A stretch of 64,000 nucleotides of DNA from Oxytricha trifallax (Eukaryota > Ciliophora > Spirotrichea > Sporadotrichida > Oxytrichidae), in assembly GCA_000711775.1 (NCBI GenBank), contig ARYC01017223.1:1-64000 (forward strand), given 5' to 3'. Made by a program: the position numbers and the translations under genes. Below are positions 1 through 12,069 of the stretch, in pieces. The notes under the pieces are model-generated. The model worked only from the letters and a program-made list of their open reading frames with translations. It was not told where the DNA came from and searched no databases. Position 1 is the stretch's first letter. Each line of letters opens with the position of its first letter.

Positions 1-1192
1 AACCCCTTTATGGGTTAGTTTAATATGTGAACTTCTTTATTCATTTAAATCTAAAACTTATTTATAAAAATTCATTCTTCCCTCTCTCGCACAGACTGTT
101 GTTTTATCTACGCTCACTCTCATACAGCTGCTTTGAATTAAGTTTACTGTATCGATGGACAAGTAATGCATAAGATGATACAGCAGCAGCTTCTTGTAGT
201 GAGTCTTGATTTAACTCCAGTAGAATTCAATTCCATTAAATTATGGGCTATAGCAACGTTGTATACAGGAGTTATGTTTAGCTCTTCATAAGCTTTCTTA
301 GACTCTTTAGTCTTATGAACTGAGAAGTTATCAACAAACAGGATGATCTCTTGGTTACTATACTTCTCTCTGAGCTTATGTAGGAACTCTATATACTACT
401 CTCGCTTAATAGAGCGAGGGTGAATAACATAACTCTCAACCTGAATCTTCACTAATACCAGCTAAAATTGCATGGGTGACTACCTTCACTTTTTAATCAT
501 AGACTTCTATATTATCATACTTCTTATACCAGACTTATTAATAAAGAAGTTGAAGGTAAACACAGCTTCATCAGCGTGTATGAACTAGATGTTATGAGTA
601 ATAGCTCTCTGCATTCAATCATATATATAGTTTAAATTATTACTATAAAATGGCACTGTAATCAATCACTCTCTTCACTCTGTTGACAGTCTTGAAAGTA
701 ATACCATTTCTTCTATAAATGCTAGCTATAGTCTAAGGAGAGATGCGCATATCAGGAACTTGCGATGAAACATTACAGCTCGCTAGTCTAGAGGAAAGTG
801 TGCCCAATACTTTAAAGTCTTAGAGTCACAGAGGTAGTAAATATGGTGCTGTGAGAACTTTTATTTTCTAGCAGGATGCTTTCAAGTACCAGAATTAAAA
901 TGCTAAACAGCTAACATGCGTGATACCTAACAGTAGAGGCACTCTTGTGTAAGAGCTTTGCTATAGCTGCATAATTCAATACTGGTTTGACTAATCTATA
1001 TTAATACTCGTACCATACCTAAGCTTAAGCAATAAATCTAAATATTACTCATCATAAATAGACCCTAAATTTCGCTAATTTCTATTTCTCATTTTGCAAA
1101 TTGCCTAATTTCTCTACTAACCCCAATAAGACCCCAACTATACCCTACAAATCAAAGCACTTATAAACCTCACTAAGGGGTTTTGGGGTTTG
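1..1192 (-). mobile_element. TBE-type transposon, right-hand part (left part outside window)
   Basis: The right end is a terminal inverted repeat whose reverse complement starts with two C4A4 telomere-like units and closely matches both ends of the complete element at 37,231-41,298. Base 1192 is followed by AAT (1193-1195), the ANT target triplet expected of telomere-bearing elements. Bases 1-30 align in frame with the last codons (ending at TGA, 28-30) of the plus-strand accessory ORF seen at the same place in the complete copy, so the window starts inside the element. The rest holds a decayed transposase on the minus strand. TBE family membership (1, 2 or 3) cannot be told from here. Confidence 0.85.
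85..1075 (-). pseudogene. TBE transposase (about 42 kDa family), decayed
   Basis: Minus-strand sequence collinear with the transposase region of the second TBE. Recognisable blocks include KYWAHFPLDQRAVMFHR and an H-A-D-E-A-V-F-T block carrying a likely catalytic Asp of the DDE domain. The frame is broken: compared with the other copy there is a one-base loss in the K-S-W-Y-K-R stretch near 530 and an in-frame TGA downstream. Read with TAA/TAG as Gln it is still not open end to end. Either this copy is dead or a functional transposase is supplied by other copies in the genome. Confidence 0.7.
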
Positions 1193-1344
1193 AATGATTT
1201 ATATATTTTAAGTTCTAATATATTTTATTATTAAAATCTAATATCACACATAAAACTAATAAATTAATTTATCAAATATACAACCAAAATTTCTGTTTAA
1301 TTTATTTTTCTAAAATATCTTTTTGATTATTAAAGTTTTTGAAG

Positions 1345-3408
1345 GGATTTTGAAATTTTGCATATGAAGGGTGCTTTTAAAAATATTTTTGGTGATATTA
1401 ATGAAACCCTTTATATTTAGTATGGCAACATCGAATATTTTTCTATATCCATATTGATTTTCCTATAATAATTTTGGTAAACAATCATTAATTTTTGAGA
1501 TGACAAACAATTTTTATGAATGAAATGTACTATTTTTTTAAAAGATTTTTTGGTAACCTTTTAACAAGAATGCTGATTTAAGAATATTTTTATATCTTTA
1601 AAATAATTGTCATGTGTTCCTTGTAAATGAATTTTATTAATTCGAGATCTTATAAATATAAGTTAAGGAACCTATGGAATGTGTCTTCAATATTGATTTA
1701 AAGAAATTTGAATTTAATATTTGATTAAAATTAATTATAATGAATTAAAATTACTTTTTTTATGATCAGACAAAAAGTAGCCTACAATAAAATTCTTCAT
1801 CAATTATATTTGTCGTAATATAATCGCTTGAATAGTTTTGGTGTCAATATTCTGAATTCTCTATTAATTATTTATTTATTTTTTCTATTGTCATTTTGAA
1901 GTTTAACTTTTAAATTTATTTTTATAGGATCTCTTACTAACGGAAATACTTCTTGAATTCCATGAAACTAAGTTAAATAAGATGCATTGAATAATATCTA
2001 ACAGTTAATTTTTTAATTAACATCTTTTGAATTATGAACCTCTAAAATATCTTTACCAAGGTTATCTTTTAGCTTTAGTTGCTATAGTATAGATCTCAAA
2101 GAGTGTTACCAAAATCTTATTATTTTATAGATCTATATTAATACTAGATTCCTTGGTCTTGGCTAATGCAGACTATAGCAGCTATTGTTAAGAAACTTAT
2201 TTCTTTTTATTCAAGAAACATCTTATCATATTATTAAGACTTGGCCCTAAGTTTTTAAGAACGAGGCTTGATTATTTTTTCATCTATTTAAATCATTCTT
2301 TAATTGAGTTCCCATTGACACATAACTTCCTTGAACTATTTGAATCTTTAAATTTAGTTTAGCTTAGAGTTTAAAAATGATATCATTTTTAACTTTATTG
2401 TATGAAATGCTTAATTATTTATAAATTCTGGTTAGAGTGCATTTGCTCATTAGAAATTTAGGAAATCGTTATTGAAATATGTCTGATCTCTGTTGAAGAG
2501 AAAAATTATAAAATCTTTGCAGCAATTATTTTTGTTGTGATATAAATAATCAATTTATTAATTGAATAATTAATTTATTTTGTTATTGAACTTATTTATC
2601 TATCTCAATCTTATTTTTTTGGTTTCAATGCATATTTATATTTCTGATATTGCTGATTTTATTATTTTTTGAAATTTATGAATACGAAAAGGAAATTTTA
2701 GAATCTTTTAATGATTGAGTTGTCTAATATCTCAAAAGTTTATCGCTTTTTAAAATAATTTTATGGTATTATTTCTGCTGGTCTAATTTGTTATTAAATT
2801 TGATAATTATTTGAATTTCTAATTTTGCTATAATCAAATAGGTCTTTTATGATTTTGAAACTAATAAATCTAACTCATAAAAAAGCGAAATCGAAAGCAC
2901 TCACTAGAATTCTTTAACTCTTTTGATGTTATTTGTATAGAAATGCATCTGTAACTTTAGAGATTTTCACTAATACTCCAACAGTGCTAATACTAGATTA
3001 GAGAAAAATGCTTTAATTATAGTTAAGCAGAACGATTTCGATGACTTAAACTTTTTAGAATTATTCAAAAAATTATTGTATGACGTTGGTGATGAAACAT
3101 TTTTATTAATTGAATTACTTGAAAATTTCAGAAATCAAGTCATCACAGATTAGCATTGTTATTGTTTGATAAATATTCAACATTTATACATTAATAGTTG
3201 TATTTATTTTTATATAACCTTTTTTCAAATACTTTTTATACGGATTCTAACATATATAGTTATATAATTTCTTAAAATCTTTTGCCTATAATTTATGATT
3301 GTTTCTATCTTTTATAATAATTTACTCAACACTAAGTATTAGGAATTCTATGCTTTGCACCAGCAATATTTTTGGAAACAATATATTGAATCCCTAAAAT
3401 TTGATTGA
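1345..3408 (+). CDS. large unrecognised helical protein, multi-MDS
   Basis: With TGA as sole stop, long plus-strand stretches read as protein: one around 1360-1500 (contains ETLYIQYGNIEYF), 1545-1730 (LLTRMLIQEYFYIFK), 1750-1920, 1930-1985 (LLLTEILLEFHE), 2030-2400 (ALVAIVQISKS, GPKFLRTRLDYFFIYLN) and 2890-3408 (DDLNFLELFKKLLYDVGD, then YQEFYALHQQYFWKQYIES before TGA at 3406). Frame changes and TGAs between them imply IESs that I did not resolve. The product is rich in Leu/Phe/Tyr helices with no motif I recognise; a HEAT/ARM-type or large channel-cytoplasmic domain is possible but unproven. The start is not identified. The gene lies next to the TBE end and is much more AT-rich than genes further right. 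Confidence 0.45.
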
Positions 3409-3829
3409 AAATAATCCATACCATATATATGTAGTTATCTTTATTATATAGCTGTACATCTAAAAAATTATATAAACATAGTATATTGCCCCCAAAAATT
3501 TATTTGTTATCATATAATTTTTTTTAAATAGTATATTATCCATATGGAAATAAAAATATTGTTTAATACCTCGATTGTATCATAAATTTATGTCATTTTT
3601 TGAGAGAAACACTAAAAATATAAAGTATTATCAGATAATTAACGCTATTATATGTATAAAATACATTATTCGATAATTTTCTTGTAAAAAATGTTTCTTT
3701 TTTAGTAAATGCTAAAAGGCGGGAATTAATAAAATAGAGATGCAAATTTAATACAGATCTCTACTATATATCAATCAGTCTTATATATTATGTGCATATT
3801 TAATAAGGAAAAAAACATGTATTAGTTAG
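3409..3829. other. AT-rich non-coding stretch
   Basis: No frame is convincingly protein-like under the TGA-only code. Runs of A/T and short inverted motifs only; probably germline-limited spacer. Confidence 0.5.
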
Positions 3830-4240
3830 TTTGAATTTCCCTTAGGTATGTCTACATAATTACCGGGCTCACTGATAATTATTACCCACGCTATTAGTGA
3901 ATCGGTGTTGTTATAGCTCACAGATTAAGTACAATTAGAAATTGCGAATAGCTCTTTGTCATCCACAATGGAGTAGTAGTTGTTGAAAAGTTCATCCTGA
4001 GCAAGTGTTTTTTTAGAGAATTCTCTTTGTCTTTTCGCATTAAGTTCTGAATCTTCTGAGATCTCTGGTGTCAACACTAGTTCCTACACCTGGAGTAGTA
4101 ACTTGGCTCTTCGGCACCACCCTTTGTCTGCGTGTGCGAGTAGGGGTGGTCTCTTCCTGGGGCCATGTCCCTTGCACTCTCTAATTTGTCGGTCACTGCA
4201 CAGGTTTCTGCTCCATGGTTTGTTCTGCACATAATATATA
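3830..4240 (-). CDS. orphan coding segment (MDS), gene unknown
   Basis: Base composition rises sharply relative to both flanks and one minus-strand frame reads AKRQREFSKKTLAQDELF followed by SIVDDKELFAISNCTQ and IIISEPGNYVDIPKG without TGA. The right third (4090-4240) is open in more than one frame, so the segment may contain an MDS junction. No start or stop is assigned. It could belong to a scrambled gene whose other parts are elsewhere; I do not recognise the protein. Confidence 0.35.
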
Positions 4241-4968
4241 AGACTTGCTTCTTTTTATTAAATATAAATTGGTAAATCCATAAAACCTTTAACTTTTGAT
4301 AAAATTTAAATTTAATAAAAATCTTTAATATTTTTATTTGCATTATTATGTTTAAAAATAAAAACTTAAAATTATTATGTATAAAAATATATTGATTGCT
4401 TAAATTGAGCAATTTTTATCAATGAAAGAGACATTAAAATTATCATTTGTAATATATTTATTTGTTTTAATTAACATTTAAATTAAATCTTAGAAGTCCT
4501 AAAATATAGTCTACTTGTAAATATATGTGTAATTATAGAATAATTATAAATAATATAATTGAAGCTAAAATGTTGGGAAACATCTTGAAATCACAAATTC
4601 AACGCAAACTTGCTAATAAATCAGCACTTGTTTCTCTCCCCATGAGGTAAACTAATTAATAGTAAAATCTTAGTAAATGCCTATAGATTTGAGGGATTAA
4701 GTATTTTTATTATAATCAATGGCTGATAATATCCCTAAAAAGAATTTATAATTCCCATGAGTCTGAGGTCATTACTAGAATTCTTTTTATAAAAAGACAA
4801 TTTTTAGAAATTTGATTGGGAGGTAACGCTATTATTCAAATTAAACCTTTTTTATAGAAAAAATTCGAAGATCAAGGAGTAGATTCAATAATATTTAACT
4901 GTAATTGAATTAATTATTTCAATTTATGCATATTATTTTTGTGTAAAACAACATTAGTAACAAAAGAT
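4241..4968. other. AT-rich spacer upstream of the kinase start
   Basis: Mostly A/T. A short open stretch from 4571 (starting MLGNILKSQIQRK) was considered as a kinase N-terminus, but it cannot be joined in frame to the kinase at its shared GAGGT repeat and the kinase has its own ATG at 4969. Confidence 0.4.
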
Positions 4969-6715
4969 ATGAAGAGAAAGAGTTTAGGTCTTGGAGGTTA
5001 ATTCGACGACTGGGAAGTCGGTGAAGACTACGAGTGCGTTAAGATCCTTGGTCAGGGATCGTATGGTGCTGTCTGCAGTGCAATCCACAAGCCCACTGGA
5101 AAGAAGATGGCTATCAAAAAGATGGATGGAGTATTCGAAGATGAGATTGATTGCAAGAGAATTCTCAGAGAGATCAATCTGCTAAGGAAGCTTCAACATC
5201 CATATGTCATTAGAATATATGATGTCATAGAGCCCAAAAACCCAGAGACATTCGATATTACTATAAATTAATAAGATTTAAATTTATAAGATTAAATATC
5301 TTCGTCGTTACAGTTCCAAGATCATTTATTTAAAATTTTTATAAATCGTAACAAATTAATTGAAGACAATAACTTTTGCTTCTTTTAACGAACAAGACTT
5401 TCAAGAATATAATTATGAGGACATCGAAATTTTTGTGTAAGAACTAAGATCATTTGATATAATTTGCACTGTATAAAAATATAATTTGACTTCCCTAATA
5501 TTTTTCGTCAGCCAAGACTTTTTTCATCACTCTTTTTATTTAGAATGACAAGAATTAACCATAAAAAGATCTATATTTCCCTTACTTATTTTCTTAGACA
5601 TGACTATATTAAAAAATTTAAAATCATTAAATATCTTTTAAATTATTAATATTCTAAATAAATTCTTTTCTTAAATTACTATGATAATATTATACAGATC
5701 AAGCATATTCAGACTGTAGTATATAATCTACTATGTGCTGTAAAATACTTGCATACCGCAAATGTTATCCACAGAGATCTACCAGCTTATTTATTGGTCA
5801 TAAAATACAGAGCAGATGATGAGGAAGTCAAGGTAAGTAGATGCTTGAAATGGCTAAGATCCATTACAAAGAAAGAAATGATTAATATCATCAGATCCAA
5901 GGACGCAAGAAAAAACATGAAAAGAGAATTGACAGGCCACGTCGTAACAAGGTGGTATAGAGCCCCAGAACTCATTCTCCTCGAGAAGGATTATGGTCCA
6001 GCCATCGATATGTGGTCAGTAGGTTGCATCTTTGCTGAGCTTCTAGGTATGATGAAGGAGAGTGCCCCAACTTACTTAGATAGAAAGCCACTCTTCCCAG
6101 GCAAGTCTTGCTTCCCACTATCCCCAGATAAACACGCTAAGGAGGAGAGAAAAGGTTTCCCATTCTCAAAGAACGATCAACTTGCAGTTATATTTGAGGT
6201 AATTGGCTCACCGGGCGAGGAAGACAAGTCATACGTGACCGATACCAAGGCTCTTGAATATCTTGAGGCTTTCCCACCCAGATAAAGAATCGACTTATTG
6301 CAACTTTACCCAGGTGCTGGAGAAGAGGCAATTGACCTACTTGGAAAGTTCTTTAATATTTATATTAAAAATCCTAATTAAAAGATGATTTATAAAATTT
6401 ATAATTTCTTAGTGTTCAACCCCTATTTCCGTGTTACTGTAGATGAAGCTTTGAATCATCCATTCTTTAAAAAAGTAAAAAAGGCAGAAAAAGAAGTCAA
6501 TTCAGAAGTTCAAATACAAATTGAATTTGAGAAGGAACATCTCGACAGAAAGAATGCAAATTATTTTCTAATTTGTAGAGGATATTTTTACATTTTATTA
6601 ATATCACAATAAAATAAAGAAGCTTAGAGAATTATTCCTTGAGGAGATCATGCACTTCAGGCTTAAAAGAGAGGCTGGTCAACTTTCAAAAATAGATTTT
6701 AAATTTTTTAATTGA
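4969..6715 (+). CDS. MAP-kinase-like gene, odd-numbered MDSs (scrambled)
   Basis: MDS1 (4969-5257) starts [10 protein letters not shown] and carries the glycine loop [11 protein letters not shown] and the A-I-K-K-M lysine. MDS3 (5695-5780) gives [15 protein letters not shown] to HRDL. MDS5 (5888-6353) gives the activation segment [18 protein letters not shown], the D-M-W-S-V-G-C motif and the C-lobe. MDS6 (6406-6554) and MDS7 (6616 on) complete the lobe; TGA at 6713 is the likely end, unless one more small IES follows. The missing N-lobe end, HRDLKPAN loop and DFG lie inverted at 11,243-11,687. Pointers: TTCGATA (5251), CAGATCAA (5695), CACAGAGATCT (5770), TCATCAGATCC (5888), TTCTT (6349/6406), AAAGAA (6549/6616). 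Activation motif is T-G-H, not the usual T-x-Y. All joins keep frame. Confidence 0.9.
5258..5694. other. spacer between MDS1 and MDS3 of the scrambled kinase
   Basis: AT-rich, not needed in the joined gene: MDS1 joins MDS2 on the other strand through TTCGATA, and MDS3 is entered from MDS2 through CAGATCAA. The 5781-5887 stretch between MDS3 and MDS5 is eliminated in the same way. Confidence 0.75.
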
Positions 6716-6991
6716 TCAATATGAAATAATAATAATATTGATTGAATCAATGGCAGCTGAAGCCAAATAAAGAAAAAGTGAATAATCAGTTAGTTATAGA
6801 TATATTAAGTATTTTATATGCATTTATTTCAAATGCTTGGCTTTATAAAATATATCAAATTCCATACATTCATTCTTTTCCTTAAAAAAGTCTGTAAAAT
6901 TTATAAAATAAAAATATCAAGTAATCTAAAATCAATAAAATAATATTAGTATTTATTTATATTTTTAAAAATTATAAACTTTTATGAAAGC

Positions 6992-7850
6992 TCATTTCTA
7001 TGAATAATTGAAATCAAGTTCATTAGAATCATCTCCATATATTTGCTTTTATTTAAGCTAGAAGAACTTGCGATTGATAACTTCTTTTCTCTCTATTTCA
7101 GTGGCATATTCTTTTAACTCCTACCTCATTTATTCTCTCTACTCATCCCCTTCATCTTTAACTAATTTAAGGTATTTCATTTTTAGGAATTCCTCCATGT
7201 ACAATTTATCCACTTTCGACTAAGGAAAACGCAAATCTTTCAAAAGCACATTCTCACAGAAATTACATGGTTTGTTGGCATAGTGCTCATGATTTAACTA
7301 TTGTTGCTTTTGGTTTTAGTGAATTTTATCTATTAATTATTTGTTTTAAACTGTTTTCATTCGATTTTAAATTGAGGAGAGAGGTCCATATTAGATGTCT
7401 TTTCGTAGTTTATTGAATTTTTTATCTATGAAGTCATTCTTTTCTTCCCTCTACAACATTCATATATCTCAATGAAAATATAACATACAGTTGGTTCAAA
7501 AATTTAAGAATTGACTAGTCATAAGTATTGACTGAGGAATCTTTTCCAAATCCATAACTATTTGATTAATGTCTACTTTACTTTTAAGCTCTACTGCTCC
7601 CCAGAGTATTTGATATATGAATTGAGCTTTTAATCTACGAATCACCAATAATTTCCTCTATGATAGATCCACTCTCAACTTCATCATCTTTATTTTCAAA
7701 GTCATCTTCCTCTATGTAACTAGCTGATTGAATATTAGGTTGCTATTTTTTCTGCATTTTTCTTGCTCTTTCTGCTACTTTAGCAAGACTATGGGAGAAA
7801 GAGAGACTTTCCTAGATTGATTCTTCAATTGAAAATCTATCTTAAGACAT
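6992..7850 (-). CDS. unknown 275-residue Gln/Glu/Lys-rich protein
   Basis: ATG at 7848-7850 (MSQDRFSIEESIQESL) and TGA at 6992-6994. Removing a 28-bp IES (7459-7486, pointer TGT at 7456 and 7487) joins the two halves in frame (828 nt). The N-terminal half is acidic/Ser-rich with a short basic helix (AKVAERARKMQKK); the C-terminal half is charged and probably helical, with one C-N-F-C pair. No known domain recognised. It lies within the interval between the two halves of the scrambled kinase. Many Gln codons are TAA/TAG. Confidence 0.7.
7459..7486. other. IES, pointer TGT
   Basis: 28 bp between two TGT copies in the 6992-7850 gene; without excision the frame hits TGA, with excision the two coding halves fuse. 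Confidence 0.6.
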
Positions 7851-7992
7851 TTTTAAAAATGAAAATTATTTTCAAATTTATATATTTAATTCTAACTTCC
7901 AATAAATAAAATACTTCTTAATTATTAAAGAATGTTTTATGAGTATTAATTGATTATTCTTAAATTAAATAAAAATCGTTAGAAATCAATCA

Positions 7993-9960
7993 TCAATAAT
8001 TATGAGGATTTCCATTGAGACAATTATCGAAATCAGTAATCAGGGAGTGCTTAAAACTAAAATCCAATTCCATATTTTTAAAAATCTCCTATAAGATTTT
8101 TAAATTGAATTCTAACTCTTTTGCAACTGTCGCTACTTTAATATAGTGTATTTCTTTGTCTAGCATGTGATCTTTTTACAATATAATCATTATATCATAT
8201 TTGAAGAACTTATTTAGATATCATTTTTTTAACAAAAAAAAGATTATTAAAATCTTAAGAGATAAGACTTTCGCCTTGTTTATTTACCATATTTAGTTTA
8301 ATTGCACTCTCTATTCTTATTAAGAATTCGAAATTCAACTTTGCAGGAAAACTTGGAGGGTTTTAAGTTTTCAACTCAGACATTTGGTAAATAAAAAATT
8401 TATTCAAGTTTTATAGCTACTAAGCAATTTTCCTCTAGAATTTGAGCATTTTATCATCTGATTTTTTTAAAAAAAATAATAACTTGAAGTTTCTTAATTA
8501 ACTTATTCGTAGTAATATTTAATAATTATTTTCTATTAAAATCGAATTTTACTTTACTACATGATCCCCTCTTTTTATAGTTATAAATTCTAATTTTTCA
8601 AGAAACCTTTTTTATATTATCTTCAATTACACTTTAAATTATGAAGCTTATAAAGAGTTTTAATCCTATCACTTAACCAATTATTGTCATTAAAAATATT
8701 TAGCAATTTATCTTATTTTTAAATTATATAAAAAATTTAATTAAATTTTTTGCCTAGAAAATATCCTTTCCCAACTAGGCCTCATTCCTTTCATAAAGTA
8801 TAGATTTACATTAGTCAAGCCACCAGTAATAAACTTAGGCATTGGTATCTTGTTATAATTATAATAAAGTTTATTCAGTTAATTTATAATACTGTAACAC
8901 CATTTAGTCTGTTCGTTTCTCTATCTATTTCCACACCAACATCTAGGTCGAAGTCGATAAATTTAACATTTAGTAAAATTTGTAAGAATTGCCAGACTTG
9001 AAATAATCATCAATTATTTATGCACGCTATTTCAATGTTATTTTTATTAAAATGGGCACTTATATCTAAATCAATGAAATTTTGAGATAGGTGCCAAATA
9101 AATAGAATTAATTAATCTAGTAAAATTAAATCATTAAAGTTAAAAATTAGTTAATGTTCATTTAATTTAATTCTTTTAATTATGACTAATAGATATAGTA
9201 AATTAAAAGAATTAAATTAAATGAACATTAACTAATTTTTAACTTTAATGATTTAATTTTACTAGATTAATTAATTCTATTTATTTGGCACCTATCTCAA
9301 AATTTCATTGATTTAGATATAAGTGCCCATTTTAATAAAAATAACATTGAAATAGCGTGCATAAATAATTGATGATTATTTCAAGTCTGGCAATTCTTAC
9401 AAAATTTACTCATTCATACTAAACATTTTTAGTTAAACTTCATTAACATATTTATTAGCAGACAAAGTTTATCAATATTGTCTTGTGTATCATTAATCAC
9501 TTCAATTCTATCTATTTCTTACATCGTATCTTTAATTAAATAAAAACATTCTTAATATTTATATTTATGTAATTAAATCTTCCATGCTTGATGAGAACTC
9601 TCTATACAAAGTCTTCTCACATAACTTCCCAAGTTATATTGGGTCATTCTCTGCTATTGCTCTTAGTAACTCGACATACTTGTGCTTTAATGTTCCCATA
9701 GCGTTGTTCTTTACTTTAACTTCCTTCTCCATGGCTATAACCATTTCATTCACTACAGTGTCTCTTCGATGCATGAATTTGTCAGTATTTAGAAATTTAT
9801 AGGGGAAGTCTATTTCTGAATTACCTCCATTCTATTCTTTGAGGTCTGGTTGTTTGTTATTACTAGAAAAATGTCTATAGAGATTGAAAAGTAGTATGTT
9901 TTAGGATTCTGGAAAGACTCTAGTTTTTATTAACAAGTTTGTTCTACTGAGTAATTTCAT
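7993..9960 (-). CDS. mitochondrial-type protein, copy 1 of a tandem pair
   Basis: ATG at 9958-9960 followed by an Arg-rich, acid-free stretch ending R-H-F-S-S, a typical mitochondrial presequence. Then D-F-P-Y-K-F-L-N and a helical block (KHKYVELLRAIAENDP, LGKLCEKTLYREFSSSMED) at 9575-9830. Further coding pieces are at 9430-9530 (QEIDRIEVINDTQDN), 8940-8970 (FIDFDLDVGVEIDRE), 8255-8385 (FEFLIRIESAIKLN) and 7993-8170, ending DFDNCLNGNPHNY before TGA. Pieces align in the same order with the copy at 10,131-11,162. The helix-rich plan with a 'lcek.ly..f' block faintly recalls the Tim44/mL45 fold, but this is a guess. IES joins are not all resolved; an inverted repeat occupies 8973-9409. Confidence 0.55.
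8973..9409. repeat. 209-bp near-perfect inverted repeat, 19-bp loop
   Basis: Left arm 8973-9181, loop 9182-9200, right arm 9201-9409. By eye the arms differ only in one A/T run near the outer ends (four A then three T against three A then four T). It lies between coding pieces of the minus-strand mitochondrial-type gene. One arm reads NFIDLDISAHFNKNNIEIA, similar to the adjacent coding piece FIDFDLDVGVEIDRE, so it may have arisen from a duplicated, inverted piece of the same gene. Confidence 0.9.
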
Positions 9961-10130
9961 ATTTCTTTTTGTCTAAAAGATTTGATAATAAATAAGGATT
10001 TTAAATCCTTAACAATTAACTTTTATGAGAAATACTCATTATCAATTATGACTCAATAAATGAGAATATTGTCATTTTGATGAAATTAAATAGAATAATG
10101 ATTGTTAGTATGTATTTCTTGAACTTTATG

Positions 10131-11162
10131 TCAGACAATGTGTGGATTGCCATTGAGACAGTTGTCAAAATCAGTGAGAACCCACTGCTTAAACTTCATG
10201 TCTTTCTTGAAATATTCATTAACTATCTTCCACAGAGTACTCAACTAAATCGGGTATTCACTCGTTACTGATTCTAATCTCATGAAGTGCATATAAATTT
10301 ATATAAAATCTATATTTATGCTAATTTAATGCACCTCCTTTTCATCTTCGTCTTGAATAAGATGATTTTTATGTTTATCAATCAAATTTAGCTTGGTGTT
10401 TGATTCTATGCGAATTATCAATTCTACATTCATTGACAGGATCTAGCCATACTCCTTGAAGTCTCTTGTGTAAAATGATATGTTTTCTGCTTTCCTCCTA
10501 GCTCCAAATGACCTATAATATTTTCATACAATAGTAATAGTAATATCAACTACGATTTTATAATTGCATTTTGAATGTTCTCATCTCTGTCTATAGAAGC
10601 ACCAAAATACTGATGAAAATCAACGAGACTCACTTCGAATGCATCTACTTCATTGTCCTCATTCACCACCTCTATAGTTTCTATTTCCCCAAACACATCT
10701 GTAAAAAAATTAAGAGCACATATACACTTTTATATAAAGAGTAATTTAATTATCTGGAAGTGTTGATTGAATTTCCTTGTATAGATTATTTTCACATGGT
10801 AACTCATGAATCGCCCTCACTTCATCATCAGCAATGCTCTTCAACAGCTATTTATACATACCCACAAAGTGTTCCTTTAATTTATAGTCTTTGTGGGTGA
10901 GTAGCATCTCCATGACTTTCTTGCTCTCTATAGTGGTGCTTTCTCTTTTCGTTATAAGTTCTTCCTTGTTCAGGAATTTATAGGGGAAATTTGACAGACT
11001 GTCGTTGTGCTCATGATCTTAGTTGTTTTATGTTGAGTATTAATAGATTTTATAATCTAACAGAAAAAGTTGTCTATAAGTTGTCTTAATATTATGGATT
11101 TGAGGATGTAAGGGTAATTGTGTTTTGCTCAAAAGCAGACTTTATCTTAAGACTTTTTGCAT
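10131..11162 (-). CDS. mitochondrial-type protein, copy 2 of a tandem pair
   Basis: ATG at 11,160-11,162 starts MQKVLRQSLLLSKT, continuing to Y-Q-Y-S-T-Q, a plausible mitochondrial presequence. The same F-P-Y-K-F-L-N motif follows, then LKEHFVGMYKQLLKSIADDE, IETIEVVNEDNEV, ASIDRDENIQNAI, MNVELIIRIESNTKLN and a C-terminus TDFDNCLNGNPHIV before TGA (10,131-10,133). Copy 1 at 7993-9960 matches each block in order, showing tandem duplication. A frame change near 10,520-10,540 marks an unresolved IES. Both copies are nested between the two halves of the scrambled kinase gene. Function unknown; possibly a mitochondrial inner-membrane or ribosome-associated protein. Confidence 0.6.
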
Positions 11163-11242
11163 TTTTTATTGATTTATATTAACGATTCTATAATTATAGC
11201 TTTTATACTATAAAATGGAATGCTAATCGTAAACATATAATG

Positions 11243-11687
<445 letters not shown>

Positions 11688-11880
11688 AGTCACCATAAAT
11701 TTATGATTTACAGATAATTTTATGTTTTTATTGTATTGAGGGATCATACCCATGGTAACAATCAATGGCTTAAATTAAAATGCTAAAAAGAATCATAAAA
11801 TCGCTGATTCAACCTTAGATGAGACTTATTAATTGTTTGTATTGTTTGAATTCTCTTTGTATTAAAGAACTATCACATTT

Positions 11881-12069
11881 ATGATCTCGAGACATTTGAT
11901 TGCAATCTCTAATAATTACTTTGAAGGAGTAGATTCATTAGAGAGTACATCACTATTGACATCAATCGAACATGAATTCCACACAATCTTCGAAGACAGA
12001 GTATTCGAGCACTTTGAAAACCTCAATCAAGTAAAGAGACACATCACACTCGATCACAATTGCTTCTGA
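11881..12069 (+). CDS. small unknown coding segment
   Basis: Open from ATG 11,881 to TGA 12,067 in one frame, with higher GC and a protein-like sequence (IEHEFHTIFEDRVFEHFENL). It may be the last MDS of a gene rather than a complete 62-residue protein, because the region upstream is open only briefly. No homology recognised. Confidence 0.35.
   Translation: MISRHLIAISNNYFEGVDSLESTSLLTSIEHEFHTIFEDRVFEHFENLNQVKRHITLDHNCF

Noticed and set aside
4571-4650. MLGNILKSQIQRKLANK as the first MDS of the kinase
   Set aside because: Joining through the shared GAGGT repeat puts the kinase out of frame, and the kinase has its own ATG at 4969.
5781-5887. Reading straight through MDS3 into MDS5 as a degenerate kinase lacking the catalytic Lys and DFG
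   Set aside because: The missing parts are intact at 11.2-11.7 kb with matching 11-bp pointers on both sides, so this stretch is eliminated DNA, not a decayed active site.
9182-9200. Loop of the long palindrome as a transcription terminator hairpin
   Set aside because: Arms of 209 bp and a ciliate germline context do not fit a terminator; treated as an inverted duplication.
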